From: Chitinophagia bacterium
Lineage (GTDB): Bacteria > Bacteroidota > Bacteroidia > Chitinophagales > Chitinophagaceae
Length of the DNA stretch: 6,576 nt
Direction: 5' to 3'
Assembly (NCBI GenBank): GCA_010021705.1
Contig: RGMU01000084.1
Coordinates: 1 to 6,576 of the forward strand
Under the pieces are notes generated by a model that was not told where the DNA came from, ran no database searches, and saw nothing but the letters and a program-made list of their open reading frames with translations. A program made the position numbers and the translations under genes. Positions 5,423-6,576 of the stretch are shown in pieces. Position 1 is the first letter of the stretch. Each line of letters opens with the position of its first letter.

Positions 5423-5430
5423 TACCTTTG
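5423..5430 (+). promoter_or_regulatory. Bacteroidota -7 box for the secreted protein of unknown function
   Basis: TACCTTTG matches TAnnTTTG and predicts a leader of about 40 bases to the ATG at 5478. The leader is A/T-rich and has no Shine-Dalgarno. Two direct copies of TGTGCAT (5401-5407 and 5410-5416) lie just upstream. Confidence 0.5.
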
Positions 5431-5477
5431 TCTCTATTCATTTTTGAACTAAAAATTAATTTTTAAGCCATACCGCC

Positions 5478-6029
5478 ATGAAAATAAAGTATGCAACCCC
5501 CTTATTAGCATTGCTATTTCAGCTTATGTGTGTTTTACCGGCTTTTGCGCAAGCTCAAAAGCCCCCCCTTCGTCCATCGGAAGAGGCAATGGAACGCCGT
5601 AGAATAAAAGGCGAATACACCGCATTCAGAAAAAAGATAGTTGCGCTGCCCCAATTTGCCGAAGAACGCAAAAGAATACCCGCTTTGCAACGGCAAAACA
5701 AAGGAGCGCAAATAAAAGTAATACCCACCATAGACAGCACTGCCGACACAGACGATAAAAACCTGACCGGCTATATCACCCAAGTGATAGGCGACAATGC
5801 CGTGAACGTATATGAAATTACCTATAACCGAGCAGACGGCACCATTACGCAAGTAAAAGCCACCGGAGACGGCGAAAAGCCCGAAGCCAAGCCCGCCCCC
5901 GCCAAGCCCTCAAAAGCACAAGCCACCAAGCCTAAGAAAAAAACCGATGACGATGCCGATGACGAAGATACTGAAGAAGACGAACCCTCCGCTAAACCCG
6001 GAAAAAAGAAAGATAAAGAAGAAGAATAG
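5478..6029 (+). CDS. Secreted protein of unknown function with charged low-complexity tail
   Basis: The product is 183 residues. It starts with a clear signal peptide (1-24; basic MKIK, a hydrophobic core, cleavage predicted after AFA), so export to the periplasm or beyond is expected. A Cys at 18 lies inside the hydrophobic core and does not look like a lipobox. Residues about 35-75 are basic and probably helical (MERRRIKGEYTAFRKKI). Residues about 95-130 look like beta strands (TGYITQVIGDNAVNVYEI, then YNRADGTITQVKA). The tail (133-183) is low complexity in blocks: Lys/Pro/Ala, then the acidic run TDDDADDEDTEEDEP, then Lys-rich, ending EEE. I do not recognise the family and assign no function. 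The signal peptide, codon use like its neighbours and the promoter at 5423-5430 support a real gene. Confidence 0.78.
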   Translation: MKIKYATPLLALLFQLMCVLPAFAQAQKPPLRPSEEAMERRRIKGEYTAFRKKIVALPQFAEERKRIPALQRQNKGAQIKVIPTIDSTADTDDKNLTGYITQVIGDNAVNVYEITYNRADGTITQVKATGDGEKPEAKPAPAKPSKAQATKPKKKTDDDADDEDTEEDEPSAKPGKKKDKEEE

Positions 6030-6041
6030 TTATCTTTTTTT
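6005..6041 (+). terminator. Possible A/U-rich intrinsic terminator overlapping the stop codon
   Basis: AAAGATAA (6009-6016) pairs perfectly with TTATCTTT (6030-6037), leaving a 13-nt loop that contains the stop codon. The stem can lengthen through A-T and one G-T pair to 6005/6041, ending in a T run (6035-6041). The stem has almost no G-C pairs and the flanks are simple A and T runs, so it may be weak or accidental. It sits where a terminator is expected, between convergent genes. Confidence 0.33.
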
Positions 6042-6155
6042 AAGCATCACATCGCCCAAAAATGTCCATTACGCAGGCAAGTTCAATTTCACAGCCATTG
6101 AAAGAAGCGTTTCCGGCTTTAAGGAGAGCAGCAGAGGCTGACCGACATTAAACCC

Positions 6156-6576
6156 CTACCCACCCCAGCCCTCTCTGTCTAAGCTGCGGTATTGAATGGC
6201 TTCGGCAAGGTGTTCGGGCTTAATGGTTTCGGAGGCATCAAGGTCGGCAATGGTGCGGGACACTTTTAATATGCGGTCATAAGCCCTTGCGCTAAGGTTT
6301 AGGCGTTCCATGGCGGTTTTAAGCAGGTTTTGGCACACCACGCTAAGGGTGCATATTTCTTTTAGCTGTTTGCTGGTCATTTGGGCATTGCAGTAGATGC
6401 CTTGCCCTTGGTCATAGCGGGAGGCTTGCCGTTCACGGGCTGCTATTACGCGGGTTCTTATGCTATCGCTGTTTTCAGCTACGCGCTTGCTTGATAGCTC
6501 GCTAAAGGCTACCGGGGTAACCTCTACGTGCAGGTCTATACGGTCAAGCAATGGTCCGCTTATTTTGTTCAAATAC
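6156..6576 (-). CDS. YifB/ComM-type Mg-chelatase-like AAA+ ATPase, C-terminal part
   Basis: The last 140 codons are present; the gene continues past the right edge, the first visible codons reading YLNKISGPLLDRIDLHVEV. That stretch is the signature of the Mg-chelatase-like AAA+ module's end in YifB/ComM proteins, and the Arg of LDRID is the likely trans-acting finger residue. It leads into the Mg-chelatase C-terminal helical domain, with LNLSARAYDRILKVSRTIADL (window-fragment residues about 93-113) and the family-typical ending AIQYRSLDREGWGG. Full-length members are about 500 residues. ComM in naturally competent bacteria is a hexameric helicase that aids branch migration during transformation; elsewhere the role is less clear. 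A TTG at 6570-6572 is an internal Leu codon, not a start. The stop is TAG (6156-6158). Confidence 0.92.
   Translation of the reverse strand, partial: YLNKISGPLLDRIDLHVEVTPVAFSELSSKRVAENSDSIRTRVIAARERQASRYDQGQGIYCNAQMTSKQLKEICTLSVVCQNLLKTAMERLNLSARAYDRILKVSRTIADLDASETIKPEHLAEAIQYRSLDREGWGG

Noticed and set aside
5947..6141. A plus-strand frame of 64 codons overlapping the tail of the secreted-protein gene.
   Set aside because: It arises from the A-rich low-complexity tail in a different frame and has no start signal or domain.
6042..6155. A small gene or RNA in the gap between the secreted-protein gene and the yifB-like gene.
   Set aside because: No open frame with a plausible start, promoter box or clear secondary structure is visible in these 114 bases.
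6570..6572. TTG as a start codon for the right-edge gene, which would make a 138-residue complete protein.
   Set aside because: The conserved YLNKISGPLLDRID motif extends upstream to the window edge, so the TTG encodes an internal Leu of a longer YifB/ComM-like protein.

Overview
This is most likely a chromosomal segment from a Bacteroidota bacterium, probably an environmental Chitinophagales- or Sphingobacteriales-like lineage. The evidence is moderate-to-low G+C with TTA- and ATA-rich codon use, no Shine-Dalgarno sequences before the genes, and TAnnTTTG (Bacteroidota-type -7) boxes just upstream of almost every start codon. The gene types also fit: an amidase-activator-like EnvC, a futalosine-pathway menaquinone enzyme, Sco1, and an N-terminally anchored protein family I associate with this phylum. 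The assignment is inferred from these features, not from a database search.

Layout, left to right. Bases 1-73 (minus) hold the first 24 codons of an Rpn/PD-(D/E)XK 'putative transposase' family gene cut by the window edge. Next come apaG (186-578, minus) and recX (647-1114, minus), which lie 68 bp apart. A sco1/senC-like membrane-anchored thioredoxin-fold gene follows (1272-1910, minus). Divergent from it is a small N-terminally anchored protein of unknown function (2066-2614, plus). It converges on an envC-like peptidoglycan hydrolase activator (2670-4001, minus). Divergent from envC is mqnC (4133-5257, plus), a radical SAM enzyme of menaquinone synthesis. A secreted protein of unknown function with a charged low-complexity tail (5478-6029, plus) then converges on the 3' end of a yifB/comM-like Mg-chelatase-family AAA+ ATPase gene (6156-6576, minus, cut by the right edge).

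The genes do not form one pathway. They are single housekeeping or envelope genes with frequent strand switches, and most appear to have their own promoter. Themes present are respiration (MqnC, Sco1), DNA processing (RecX, YifB) and cell envelope (EnvC, the anchored protein and the secreted protein). No gap exceeds 300 bp; the longest gene-free stretch is 5258-5477 (220 bp), which holds an imperfect inverted repeat, a G-rich stretch and a promoter. No tRNA, rRNA, CRISPR array or complete insertion sequence is visible.

I find no convincing new multi-gene system here. The points most worth a second look are small: a perfect 14-bp palindrome at the envC start, a four-copy 7-bp tandem repeat running into the mqnC promoter, a perfect 11-bp inverted repeat beside the Rpn-family promoter, and the recurrent very short distances between -7 boxes and start codons.
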